From Apus apus (taxonomy: Eukaryota; Chordata; Aves; Apodiformes; Apodidae): a stretch of 64,000 nucleotides of DNA. Location: positions 91,285,152 through 91,349,151 of the forward strand of contig NC_067285.1 in the NCBI RefSeq assembly GCF_020740795.1. The letters are read 5' to 3'. This document shows positions 46,253 to 58,600 of this stretch, piece after piece (position 1 is the first letter of the stretch; each line of letters opens with the position of its first letter). The position numbers were made by a program, and so were the translations under genes. Below the pieces are notes generated by a model. The model ran no database searches, was not told where the DNA came from, and saw only the letters and a list, made by a program, of their open reading frames with translations.

Positions 46253-46799
46253 GAGCAGAGGTTATCCAAGCTAATTTGTAACTCACTTGAAGTTGTTCTG
46301 GCAGGTGTGTAGCCTCAGCTGCCTGTCAGCTGAAGCAAGAAGCATGACCAAACAACTTTGCATACACTGAGCATCCTCCTCCTGTGACAAGACTGTTATT
46401 TCAACAGCCACAGGAGTTCAGATGTGTGTTCATCATGCTGCAAGGCAGGTGCATTGAGCATTACTTGAGCTTGGTCCTCCATATACAAAGTTGTGTCAGT
46501 AGCTTCACCTCACAGTAGGAGCTTTTCCCTCCTGTTTTTTCTTCTTGCTGATCCTGATGTTCTTTGCCATGACAGTGGTTTCTAACACCCAAGTTCAACA
46601 TGTCAGTGGCACTTGGATCCAGTAAGGATGGTGTGTGGGAATAATGCAAGGGCTTTTTTGTATAATCTGCAACCTTCAGGCACCTATCCCACCGATGCAC
46701 TGACACAGCAGATGTTACCAAAATCCTTCTAAGTAGGATAATGGAGAGAGCTTTGACCTACTTTAAAAAATAATTAAAACAATACATTTTTTGTATTAC

Positions 46800-47460
46800 A
46801 GGTCAGGCTGGCAGCAGCTTCTCTAGTGTCCAAGCAGCTGTGTGTGGAGGAAGCTGGTGCAGTAGCAGAGCTGAGCTGGTGGAACCCTACTGTGGCTTGG
46901 CAAGAGCAGTGCTGCAGGGACAGTGTACAAGGGCAGGTGCAGCCTATGTGTGACTGCATCTTGGTGGGCACATGCCCCCCAGTCTGGGCTGCTGGGCTCT
47001 CAGGGCCTGTCTGGGCTCACAGTCCAACACTACCAGGCACAGGGCTGGCTGGACTGGCACTGGCTGGGATCAGTGGCCCACTTGGTCAGCTTGCACAGAG
47101 GAAAGGCCCCGTGCCACCCTCATGAGTGATTTGGGGCAGAGAAGCACCTAAGTTCTGTGCACCTCTGCATGTTTTTCAGTGCCTACAGAGGCCAGGCCAG
47201 TGCTTATTCCCTCAGCCACAGATCCTCTTAGTGCCTGCTCAGCATTGTGGCCACCTGAATGGGCAGGTGCCTGGTTGAGAGCCTGGTCCTGAACATCTGC
47301 TTGGTGCTGGGGCCACAAGCCTGACCCAACCCACTGCAGAAATGGGAAGAGGTGCCCCTGCTGAGGGAGCAGAGGGCTGGAAGGGGCCCCAGGAAAAGTT
47401 TCCTGTTTCCAGGCCAAACTTAGTCCTGACCAACCTGAGCTACCGTCACAGGGGTAGGTG
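46800..47460. other. GC-rich, CpG-poor unassigned stretch
   Basis: About 660 bases rich in CTGG/CCAG words, with open frames on both strands and few CpG dinucleotides, so it is not a typical CpG island promoter. No repeat family was recognised, although it adjoins a CR1 fragment and may be old retroelement sequence. Confidence 0.35.
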
Positions 47461-47624
47461 CCTTCCTTTTAAATTTAGCAAGCCAGACTTGCCCCGTTGT
47501 TGGGATGTGAACAGCTCACTCTTCAGCCTTGAAATCCCTTCTTTTGCAGTGACCTTGCCAGACACAGCCCCCCCCCCAACAGCAGGCTGTACCCAGCCCA
47601 GCTTATCATACTGGATCCAGATTC

Positions 47625-47895
47625 CAGCTGTGTGGCCTCCCCAGTGCTGAACAGCAGGCCAGGAGCACACACCGCCCCCCCCACCCAGACCTGCTGGCAA
47701 CACTTGCCCAAGGCAGCCCAGGGCACCGTGTGCTGCCTTTGCCACACAGGCACATTGCTGGCTCATGGTCAACTTGGTGTCCACCAGGACCCCAGGGCCT
47801 TTTCTACCAAACTGCTTTCCAGTTGCTCCAGCAGATACTGGTGCCTGGATTTGTTTCTCCCTCAGTGCAGGACTGTGCATTTCCTCTTCCTGACT
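47625..47895 (-). mobile_element. CR1 LINE fragment (reverse-transcriptase C-terminal region)
   Basis: The plus strand carries the complement of CR1 coding sequence: 'gcacattgctggctcatg', 'caacttggtgtccaccagga', 'ccccagggccttttct', 'ctttccagttgctccagcag' and 'cagtgcaggactgtgcattt'. The segment 'ctccccagtgctgaacagcagg' is the reverse of 'ctcagcactggtgaggctg' in the CR1 copy at 62,275-63,026. Interrupted by C runs (47,570-47,577 and 47,673-47,682). Confidence 0.75.
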
Positions 47896-49020
47896 AAATT
47901 AGAGGAGGAGATGAGACCTGCTGACTGAACTAGATGAGAACTCCTCAGATGAGGAGAAGGCCAAAGGAACAAGATGAAGAACTCTTTCCTTTTTTATTCT
48001 TAAGAACTGTTGGGCTGTTGGGGGTTGTTGGTTTTTTTTTCTTTCTTCTCTGCAGCTTCTGACTGGGTGAACCTTTGGTGACTTTGTTCATACATGTCTT
48101 TCTCAATAGCTCTCTCTTCTGGCAAGTATGGCCTAGAGACAGTTTACTCCTGGCATTTTTGATGTGGTGCAGACCATTTAAGGACTTGAATGTGGAAGAT
48201 GTTATAATGGAGAATGTGCATGCCAAGCAAAAGAAGAAAAACATTGCCACGCCCCCATCCCAGTGGGTCCTTTTCCTCTGGGAAGTTCATACACAGGCTT
48301 TGTTTCCCCAAGTCTGCCCCTTTAATAGTAAAAGCCACAAACGAGAAGTTTTCACGCTGCTTGACCTGACAGCTTCAGATCCTCTCAACCACTTTCTGCA
48401 CAGACAAACCACCTCACATTCACCACAGCTCCTCACAGCAATGTGAAGAGATGTTGACCACCACTCGAACACCTGGGCCCTGCTTGTGTCAGGCATTTGC
48501 TCTTCAGCCTCCATTTAGGGAAAGTTAAACCAGTGATTTGCAGTGCTCTTGCCTTGCTACTGAAGAGGCTTCTCTGCCAGGGTGTTCTTGACTGCTGGTT
48601 GGAACAGGACCAGCCAGTGCATACCTGGCACTTACTGGGGTTTTGGGCTATGATCAGCAAGGTGTTCCTGCTTCAAGGAAGCCACCCTCATACCCAACTC
48701 TCCACCCAAGCAGTGGGTAGATGATTAAAACGGGGACAGCCAGCTTTGCCCCAAGCCAAGCAAGGGCTGCTCCATGATCCAGTAATGTACCTCAGCTGTG
48801 GGGAACTTCCCAAACCTCTCCAACAGGCTCAGCAGGAGCTTTGACTCCTCACCACCTGTCATGTTCTTAAACTGCTGGCTGCGAGAAGAGGTGTTTGGGG
48901 AAAGCCAAAGGAAGGGAAGAGAGCAGGGAGGGAAAACAAGGTGCTTGCTGTGTGCATAGGCCCTTTTCCCACCTGCTATAAGAGCAAGAGACCATGAGCC
49001 CATTTCCTGCACCACACCTG

Positions 49021-49053
49021 TGTCCTGGTTTGAGCCAGGATAAAACCAGGACA
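49021..49053. repeat. Perfect 11-bp inverted repeat
   Basis: TGTCCTGGTTT (49,021-49,031) is separated by 11 bases from its exact complement AAACCAGGACA (49,043-49,053). The loop contains a third copy of CCAGGA that can pair alternatively with TCCTGG of the left arm. The outer ends are TG...CA. Confidence 0.85.
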
Positions 49054-49280
49054 ACCTGTAAGCAAAGGCAGGGGACGCTGGGGACTTGGGCTGCTAGAGT
49101 CTCTGCTGGCTCAGATAACATCGCACAGAACAGCTTCTCTCCTACCTTTCCCCCAGCAACAACAGACTCATTTTTTTCCTCCCCATCTCAGGCAATGACC
49201 CTTCACACGAGGCTGTCACAAACCCACCTGACGACTTTAGGTATTACAACACAAAGCAGCCACTAAGTGAAACAGTGTAA

Positions 49281-49286
49281 TTTATT
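49281..49286 (-). terminator. Candidate distal UBE2K poly(A) signal
   Basis: Minus-strand AATAAA followed after about 35-40 bases by gctttgtgttgtaat, a GT-rich downstream element. It coincides with the change from AT-rich to GC-richer sequence. Confidence 0.5.
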
Positions 49287-52200
49287 TGACATTATACCAG
49301 ACATGGATGCTCCAGATCCAGACTTGACCTTAAAACAATTTAAAATCCTGGGTTTGCTGTATTGGCAGTATCAGAGTTACCTGTCCGAGAGCTAAAGGTG
49401 TCAGGATAACAGCTATTGGAACAGAAAATTGAGTACAGGAGGAGTTGAGCCAGTAAGTGCTATTAGTCCATTTCAACTGCAAACTCACTTCAGTTTTGGG
49501 GTGCTGGAAGAAATGACAAGGCTGTACAACAACTTTGCAAGTATTTCAGTATAAAGCAGCTCTTCATTACTCACATCAATAGTCTCTAACTACCACAGCA
49601 AGGGAATACAGATTTTTTTTTTTTTCATTTTTCTAAGTTAATGGGCAGGCTAAGAGAAGTCCTCACCTGCAGCAGAGGGGCTGGGGAGTGCCCCCTCTCC
49701 CTTGCCCCTCTTAATGAATGAGGTACCAAAATACAACATCACCCCTGATGATGATAACAGGTAACAAAAAAACAAACCCCTACACTGATGTTTTAACACT
49801 GAAAAACTGCTACACAATCACATCTGGTAGAGCCTGCCTGTAAACCTGCAAAATCCACCCCACCCAGGGACAAACACACACCTAAAGATGTGATGAAGAT
49901 CTGAAGCAGATAATTACAAGCAGCTTCACAGCTCTGCTCACAGCCTCACCTGGGCAGACACAATCTTTCACACTGCTTCACTCCATCTAGCAAAGGTTGA
50001 CCAAGTCATGCCAAAAAAGCAAACAGTACGCAATGGTGGCAAACCAAGAGCCATTCCTCTCTATCATTCTCCTTACAGCTGAGAAACAGGAGTGTTGCCA
50101 CCTAAGAGACTGTCACCTCCCCATACAAGAATCCCCTGCAGTTCATATAAAGGACATAGTTTAAAATGCACAAAGATGAGATGACCAGTGCTAGAAAATC
50201 CAAAGAAAACTGCACCTGTGAGTTAGTTTCTTCAGACACAGCCTTGGGAAGGAGACACGAGGTGGTGTACACATACCAGCGTTTCTTAAGCTGTCACACA
50301 AGGCAGTTCTAGTTGAAATAACTTTCATTACATAGCTTATATTTACACAATTTTCTTATTCAAAAATTTCTCATGTGCATCAATCATCCCTTTTTCTCTC
50401 ATTACTGACACTGAGGCAGTTACATGCTGTAATGTCTGAACAATGTGAATTACCAGAAATAAAATGAAAACTGTTTTCAGGGAAACATGCATTTATTGTT
50501 AAGCATTCCCAGTGAAAATCAACATCTTTTAAAATGTGTGTTTATTAAAAAATCATTTGTGTACAAAAGTGTTTGTGTAGTTTTTATTTTCAAGACAAAA
50601 AACACTGATGCTGCATTCCAGCCCACCCGCTCCTCCTGTACAGGAAGTCTGATGCTCAGGCACCAACCCCCTGCAGTATTTTTTTACTGGTCAATATTTT
50701 TTCCTTTATTAGAAAAGTCAGAATTTAGGATGGAAGAGGTAAGTGAAAAGCAGGGATCCTCAGCAGTTGACATCAACATTCATATGATGGCAGCCTCCTC
50801 CTGACACCACAACAGAGCACGAGCAGTTGCCGCAAATCGTAAAATGGACAAGTACAGCATTTTCACAGTACAGTTCCTCATCTGTTGAGTCAGATACTGA
50901 ACTTAGATTATCAATGAAGGGCTCAGCACCATATGCAATTGGCTAGCTAGTTTGATGCCTACAAAGCAGGTAACAGCAGAGAAGGAACATCACATCACAG
51001 TGCAAATGATTTGCTAGAGCTTGCTCAGTGAGAACAAATCCGGAAAGTCAGGTTGCTACCTCCAGAGCACTGCCTGCTGCTGGAGAGCCAAGCAAGAAGC
51101 ACAATGCCTTGAGGACAGCTGGTCTTGTGAGTCTAATGATGAATCAGCTGACACTAACTCCAGAAACGGGAAGAGCAAGCTATATAAACTACTCATGGGT
51201 TTGGAATAGGTCAGAGAACTACCAAGAAAGCAGCAACTGCCCCTTTACCTAGCCACAGGAGAAAGCTGTGCCTGGAAAATGAGGACAGTAACAATGGAAA
51301 CGTGCGCTCTTCCCAGAAAAAAGCTTTAGGCACCCAACAAGCATCTGTACTTCCATGCTTAAGTTCTGTGATGCAACAGACAGCATGATGAAATACTCAG
51401 AATCATACAAAGCCAACCACCTGAGCACAGATCTGTGGCCACGCTCATCCAGATGCTTTTCACCAACTTGGTCAACAAAACGCAGCATGAGAGGACACCT
51501 CATCTTCTTGTGTCTGCTCATAAGCAGACTTCAGGTAAAACTAACTTTCACTGCCAAATTATTTAACATTTCCCCCTTTGGGCAAGCCTCCAGGCCTAGA
51601 GTGGCTTTTGTTGGTATTTAGGAAGGAAACAAGGGACATGCACACAGTTTGGTTTCCCCTTGCGCTGAAAATAGAACACAGAGTATGACCAATGAGGTAA
51701 ACAAGAACTCTCACTTGAAACTGTGACTTGGTATTTCCCCCTCCCCTTCTCCCTTCTCGGATTAAATAAGTAATCCATATGCTCTGAAGTGCCTAGTCTG
51801 ATTCACAGCTGTTAAGCTTAAATTTGCATAGTTTAAATGTTTCTGTTACCCACACCATATAATGCAGATTTGGCATTACAAGGTAAGCTTCCTTCTGGCT
51901 ACTTAATTCCTCCTTTCAGACAACAACAACAAAAAGACTGTATATTCCTTATGTCAGTGTTCCAGTACCAATTTACCTGGAAAACAGTGAAAGATAATTA
52001 AAAAAAAAAAAGAGACATATTCTTACACCATTAGTAGGATAAATATTACCAAACCAGTTATAGTAAGGCCCTAGGTACTCTGTGGCAAACTTTTTTTTTC
52101 TTAAAAGTTTGGAATATCCAGAATGAGTATCACTAAGTGCAGCATCTTTCCAGAACAGTAAGTTCCCAAGTTTTTGTCTCCAAAATGTGCCAGTCAGTCC

Positions 52201-54675
52201 TACTGAGAACACAGCTTGTTTGCAGAATCAATGGGAGGAAGCTGTGAATTTGGCAAGTTGGGGTGAGCTCTAGTCAGGGCTTTTAGCACTCAAGGGAAAA
52301 CAGAGGCTATTGGCAACAAGAAAGGGCATTTCTCCCCCTTTGAACAAAGCTGTAGTTTACTTTTCTGGAGGAACTTGCCAAGGAAGGAGTTTCTTGTTCC
52401 TCACCAACAAAACAAACAAGGGCTAAACCACTTTTTGCTCAATGCACATTAAAATGTTCAGCAGTGAAACCTGCCTGATGTTCTGTCAGTGGGTAAGCAT
52501 CATTGCCAATACCTTGTTTGGAAAAATGGAACCATTTAAGACTTCAAAATTACTGTTTCAAGTTGTCTTCTGACAAGATAGAGGAAGACAATGATGACAT
52601 ATTTGTACTTAGAAAGCAACTGTACCCATGTTTTATGCTCTTTTTGTAAGAAAGTGGTAGATGTGCAGTGTGAGCCTGCAGCTGTAGGGAACTGCACAGC
52701 AACTCCACGTCTGTGAATGCACAGGGCCCTGAACATTGTGGTGTTCGGTCACACGGAAAACAGAACTAGCATTTTGTATGTACAAACTCACAATGATAAA
52801 CTGAACACTAACAGCAAAATTCCTAGGGCTCAGCCCTAGCTGCAGTTAAACTAGCCTCATACAACATCATCCCTATATTCAACTCTGATAATTACCAAGA
52901 ATACAAAAACATTCCTTATAAAGGACTCGCAAGTCAAAATTCAGAGGGACTTCAGACCACAGGTGTCTCCTTAAGGCTGGGTCATGTCTCCTCCCCAGCC
53001 CACTTCTTGAGAAACTCGCCTCCTGCCAGCACCTGAGCTGGCATCAAGACATCTTTGCTACCAAGCACATGAATGGAGAGCAAAATCCAGTATCCAACAT
53101 CGATACATAAGGGGAAAGAGGAAGATCAGTGTTCTGCCATAGCGAAGAAAATGAGGTAACTTCATGAGAAAAGTAAAACTTAATAGGGTATTGTTTCAGA
53201 GGTGACTGTGCTCACACCTAAAACCATTTCCTCTTTTCTCCCCCTCCCCGTGACTCCCCTTATCCCTTTACAAACTGTTGGAAAAACCCATTGCTCTTGA
53301 AGACTAATCTTACCAAAAGCCTGTAACTGAGAAGTTTTATGTCCCCAACAATGATTTCCAAGTTCTTTCTTTTGATAAATAGCAGTGAACAAGGGAAAGT
53401 AGTCAGCAATTTATAATTACCACCAGGGTAAAAAAAAAAAAAAAAGAAAAAAGAAAAAAATGTGTTGATGTAATCAAGAAGTTCTTAACCTGTATAATAG
53501 AAAAGACAACTTGAGATTAACACAAGTGGCATTTTGCCATAGTTTCCTACTGTTCCCAGTTTTCACCTAGCAAACCAGCTGAACAGTAGCAGCTTCTTGT
53601 TAAAAAAATAAATAAATATAAGGAAAGACAAAACAACTCATTTCCTTTGGCATAATTGCAAATGATTTACACTAAATCAAGAAAACTGATCACTGACTAC
53701 ACCTTAAAAAACAGTAAGTATAAAGACTAAACAAATGCATTTAGTATTGCACTGATATGACTTCAAAGTATTTTCTGTCTGTGCCCTGAAATATTTTAAG
53801 TTTGGACACAACATATGGAGCAGTACAGGGAACATCCCTGAACTAGCTAGGTCTGTTTTCTGGTTCTGTTCCCCTACCACTATGCTCTGGATATTTAACA
53901 GATACAATAACATTCCTGATTTCCTTTAATATGATTTATAAACAGACTGTGAAGTGTGAAACTATTTCAACTTGTAATTCATACCTCCAGAAAAACCCCA
54001 AGCAGACATATATTCCCCCACCCCATGAATCCACACAGTTCAGGAGGAAAAAAAAAAGGGGTCATGGAAAAGATGACTTACACAGTCCTTCATTACTCAC
54101 AATCCCCAGTCTCTAGTTTCAGGATTTTTCTGAACTTGTCAGATAATTTCTCAAAAGTTAGCATCATATTCACAAAGACATCACGACTCTCTTCAAATCG
54201 ATGTACTAGTGTTTGAAGTTGCAAAACTAATAATTTTCAAGCTTTTGCACTCAGGATGAAATGTCCATTTTAATATGAATAAAAAGACTGACTGTATGTA
54301 CAAGCCAAGATAAGATTTCTGTTCTCGTTTACCAGAAACATCAATCCAAAAGAAAGCTAAATTGAGAACACACTTCTACTTCTATGTGCATTTGAAGTAT
54401 GTACAGGAAAAACACCAACACAGCTTCCATGTGTCAACTAGAGAAAAATGCAAGCAAGGATGTACTATAAAGTACCTGGTAAGCAATCCTTAAATTGAAG
54501 CCCAAAATAAAGCCAGGAAACGGCTGCAAAAAACAGCTGATTGCATCATATCAAGTACTCCAACAAAAACTTTTAATTCTCAGTACTCTAGAGAATCAGC
54601 TTTTTCCTCCTTCAAACCCAGTGAAATCATACTATCCAGAACGTACTGAAGAACATCTTACATCTATTTAAGACC

Positions 54676-54693
54676 AAAAAAAAAAAAAAAAAA
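54676..54693 (+). repeat. A18 homopolymer
   Basis: An uninterrupted run of A, read as T18 on the UBE2K sense strand. No retroposed sequence was recognised next to it. Confidence 0.85.
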
Positions 54694-55354
54694 GTAAGAA
54701 AACCAGCTCCATCTTTTTGTGCTATATGAAGGCATATTCCCTACGAGATTGTGTAGAAAACATGATGGATGGAAAGAATTCCTGATAATCCAAAATATTT
54801 TTTTTAAGGGGAACCTAGACTACTGTAAATGGCACACATAATACCCACAGATGATGAAACATAATCTAGTGAGGATTTTCAGCTGTATGATGCAAGGGAG
54901 AGGAGAATCGGGTTTCCCAACTAATAAGCTAGAAAGAAACTGGTTCTGAATAGGTCACCATTTGGAACTTTGGGTACTTCTTTAAAGTAATGCAGGAAAA
55001 AAGTTGCAAGAACACTTGAGTATTTCAATGGTGCTCTCTTCAGCGACCCTACCTAATATGTCTATTAAGTACAAGCATGCAAATATAGGTCAATCCACAG
55101 GCACATAGGATCCGTGTTAAAAACAGTAAGAAAGCTGTGATGAGCGGCACCAACAATTTTGATGACCAACACTCAAAAATGTTGCTTTCTGAAATACTAA
55201 ATCAAAATCCTGAAGCAAGTTCCTGCTAGTCTTCGTCACACTGCTAAACACTAAAGTAGGCATGTTTTTCCCCCCATTATTTTAGCTGAGCTCAAAGAAT
55301 TTTTACAATATTTAGTAAGAAAAAAATTAAAGTATTTCCCCTTTTTAAATTTAC

Positions 55355-55539
55355 ACAGACGTTTAATTAGCTTTATTTACAGAGCGGTTTTTTTCAGTCT
55401 CCAATAGTGCCTAGACAGCATCATCAGGCAAGAGTGCCAGTTTTAAAAGAGAATCTATATAGAATCCTAGAAATAACAGATGGTGACGCTCCTCCAGAAG
55501 GGGCAAGCTGGACTATTGAAGCAGCTCTCTCTACATGGC
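55355..55539 (-). other. UBE2K: UBE2K proximal 3' UTR
   Basis: Sequence between the stop codon and the proximal poly(A) signal. It has no coding character on the minus strand. Plus-strand frames here (55,407-55,640) overlap the UBE2K exon and are shadows. Confidence 0.65.
55372..55381 (-). terminator. UBE2K proximal poly(A) signal overlapping a Pumilio-type element
   Basis: On the minus strand the bases read TGTAAATAAA. AATAAA (55,377-55,372) is followed by a GT-rich cgtctgtgt stretch. TGTAAATA (55,381-55,374) matches the Pumilio consensus and overlaps the signal. Cleavage is expected near 55,355. Confidence 0.6.
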
Positions 55540-55614
55540 TCAGTTACTCAGGAGTAATTCTGTTGCAGTCTCTACATCCCATGATTTTGAAGACAAGGCC
55601 ACTATTACTGCATT
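55540..55614 (-). CDS. UBE2K: UBE2K terminal coding exon (end of UBA)
   Basis: Encodes NAVIVALSSKSWDVETATEL and LLSN, then TGA. Acceptor cattgcag. Separated from the previous exon by a 356-base intron that shows nothing of note. Confidence 0.97.
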   Translation of the reverse strand, partial: NAVIVALSSKSWDVETATELLLSN

Positions 55615-58600
55615 CTGCAATGAGAAAACAAAAACAATAGTATTTTCAGTGTGTGAACCTGCAGCTCTGAGAAATGGACTGAAAACTTCACTGATTAATC
55701 AGAACACATTTGTTTATAGTTTTTTAAATCCTAACTAATCATGTATAGAAAAAAATGTTTCAAAAAAGGCAGGAGTAGCTCATAAAATCTACTAGTAACA
55801 TAGCAGTTTAGAACTCAAATTCTTAAAAATAATAGCAAAACAGAGTATTAGATCTACAAAAGGTCATGGAAGTAGTAAGTCTACTTCAGTATACTAATGA
55901 CTCCCTGTATTTATAAACATACACTTGTCATGCCCCTACTGAAAAAAAAATTAAGTTTATATATACTTACCCTATCAAAGCCCATAGCACAGAGGTTTTC
56001 TATTTTTTTGGTGTATTCTGGACTAGAAACTGGTGCTCCAGCATACACATGTGCCCAAAGTCGAGCTGTCTGTTTAAACATTTCTGGATTTTGTTTGTAC
56101 TACACAGAAGAGAGAGGGGGGAGAAGGGGAAAGTTAGACCAACTCAGCAACACAACTGCAAAGCAAGATGGTATGGCAGATTCCAATCCACCATCCTTTC
56201 TACAGTATCTTCAACAATGTTCACACTGATCATACTACTATTTTTTAAATGAGATTTGGAGGTGAGGATTCCAGAGTAAACCTATGGAAGCATTTGATTT
56301 AATCTGTTGGCATTTAGGTTAAATTACATACTACAGGTATTTTAGGGGTAGACTCAGGTACTGCTCTCAGTTGAACCGATCAAAAGTCAAGTAGCTATAT
56401 TTAGCACAGCTACTGAAAATTCATATTTCATGTGGCAGAGCACAAATTATCTCTAAGTTACCATCGTGTACATACTGCTTTCTACTCTAATGTATTTCAT
56501 TAATAACTTAAAAATATGCCTGGTTTTACGCACTGCAGTTTTTCAGTCAGGGCTGCTGACATTTTACTACCAGGCTTTCTCCTGAGAACAAGGACATTGA
56601 TGGTGTATGTCACAAAAGAAGGGCTGGAAAATGGGTGAGCAAGTGCAAAAAACTCAGAAGCTGCAATTCTTTTCATGCAAGCTATTTATAAGAAAAAAAA
56701 AAAATTCATGCAGGGTATATAAATATTATTTTGTACCAATCTCGTAGCTAACAAGTTTTGTAATAGAATGGACCTTATTATAGTTTTCAGCTTGCACTAA
56801 TAACTCAAAAGCCAAGTAAGTGGGTCATCTGTCATAAACTGTACTCAGAAAACCAAGATAAGTTTCCTATTTTAGCAACATTTGTATGTAATATCAAGTT
56901 TAAGTTTTTTGCATTAAAAAACCCCTAGATTCTTCCCCTTAATCATTACACTTTTAAAACATAGGTATTCCCATCTTTAGATATATAATTAATTTTAGCA
57001 CTAAATAATAAGACAAGATACTGGGAAATATATTATTCAAATATTTAATTGTCTGGAAGCTGTGGGTGCCCACCCAGAAATGTGCAAGGCCAGACTGGAT
57101 GGGGCTTTGAGCCAGGTTGGTCTAGTGGGAGGTGTCCCTGCCCATGCAGGGTGGTTGGAATTAGATGATCTTAATGTCCCTTCCAACTCAGACCATTCTA
57201 GGATTCTATTATTTAGGTGTACTTTAGGGACAGAAACATTGTTGATCATTCTAAACATTTTTTTCACACATTAAAACAACAATTACATCTATAAAGCACT
57301 ATAAAAGTGAATACTTTTTACTGCTACACATTTCATTTTACCTTTCCTACAGCAACTACTCTGTATCGTGTGCTTTGGATACCTCCCATTAATTCTGCTC
57401 CACATGAAGTACTTTGTATATTTACTATCTGATTATTAATAGCATCAAAGCAAACATGGAAGGCAATCTATTGTTGGAAATAACTGACTGTGTTATATAA
57501 ATACAGTGGTCTGTAATAAATTTCTTTGGTTGTAATGACTAGAAAAGAGGAATGATCAAGTCAGCCATCAGTGGCATCCTGAAGTATTACATTCATCTGC
57601 TCTTAAAGAGATCTTCCCCTCCAAATTTTTTTTAATATTTATGAGAACACTGCCAAGCCTAGAAAGCTATTAGATGAACTGCAAAGGATTTGTCATAACT
57701 GCATAACTGCATTTTATTCACAACTAGCTGCCAGTGTTCTATAAATACAATTCCTTTACTTAGGTATCCATAAATAATCTAGCTTCTCACTGAATTGAGA
57801 AAAGCCTGAAGGCATCTTTTCCTGATGTCTCTGTATCAGGAATCTGAGGCAGTTAATGTTTCTGTGCCTAAAACAACAAACTAGTAACTAGTTGAAGTAG
57901 TTTTGACACCAGAGAGCTGTTGTCTGAAAATACTGCCATTATTCAAGCAGGAGTTCTCCCTGTGTTCTCCCTGGAATTCAGCTCAAGAGCTTGTAGGACA
58001 CTGTCATTTAACTGGACAGCTTAGTAGTCCAACACATAGTTTAGTAAATTAACATAATGAAATTTGACTGTGAAGAATAACTTCATCCCATATGAATTTT
58101 TGCTTTGGAAAAAAAAAAAACACCTGCACAAAATAAGAGACACCCCACCACCAAATAAAATACATGAAGAAACTGGGTGTTTATCACATCTCTCAAAAAA
58201 TGTTAGAATCACTTTCTTCTTACATACACATGTTTGTAACTCAAGGCCAAACCCCAGTATAGTTTTTAGACAGGTATTTGCATGGAACAGGAGAAACTGA
58301 ATCCTCCCTTGCATCAGCCATGCCACAGTCCCATTGAACACATCCCCACAAAGACCTGAGAGGCAAGAAGGAGAAATGCTATTTAGACTCTAGGAAGTTT
58401 AATGAAGTTTTCTGCCTAAGCAAAAAGCCCTTTCCAGCTCAAGTGCTTCTTGGAACTGTTGTGATTCCCATACAAAATTCTGCCACAGGGGCCAGGATGG
58501 GAATCACTCTTCTTGTCCTTCATAAAAAGGAAACAGGTTTGTTGGTTTTTTTAATAAATAGAGTGTGACAGCAAGGGCATGTATCTGGCAAGAAAAACTG

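Larger units (their letters stand above)
42731..49261. other. Intergenic region between PDS5A and UBE2K
   Basis: No exon of a known gene was recognised. The stretch of about 42.7-44.9 kb is AT-rich with a T run and one short CR1-like fragment. The stretch of about 45-49.2 kb is richer in G and C, CpG-poor, and carries many short open frames on both strands with no family character, plus a CR1 fragment at 47,625-47,895. Confidence 0.6.
49262..55354 (-). other. UBE2K: Probable extended UBE2K 3' UTR
   Basis: Six kilobases free of recognisable CR1 or coding exons, ending (in the minus direction) at a well-formed poly(A) site at 49,286-49,281. This fits a long alternative 3' UTR, but there is no direct evidence of transcription. 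A-rich tracts occur at 54,676-54,693 and about 53,430-53,460. Open frames here lack family character. Confidence 0.4.

Noticed and set aside
47446..47880. 144-codon minus-strand open frame, the longest in the window
   Set aside because: Most of it lies in the CR1 fragment and a C-rich tract; it is retroelement-derived, not a host gene.
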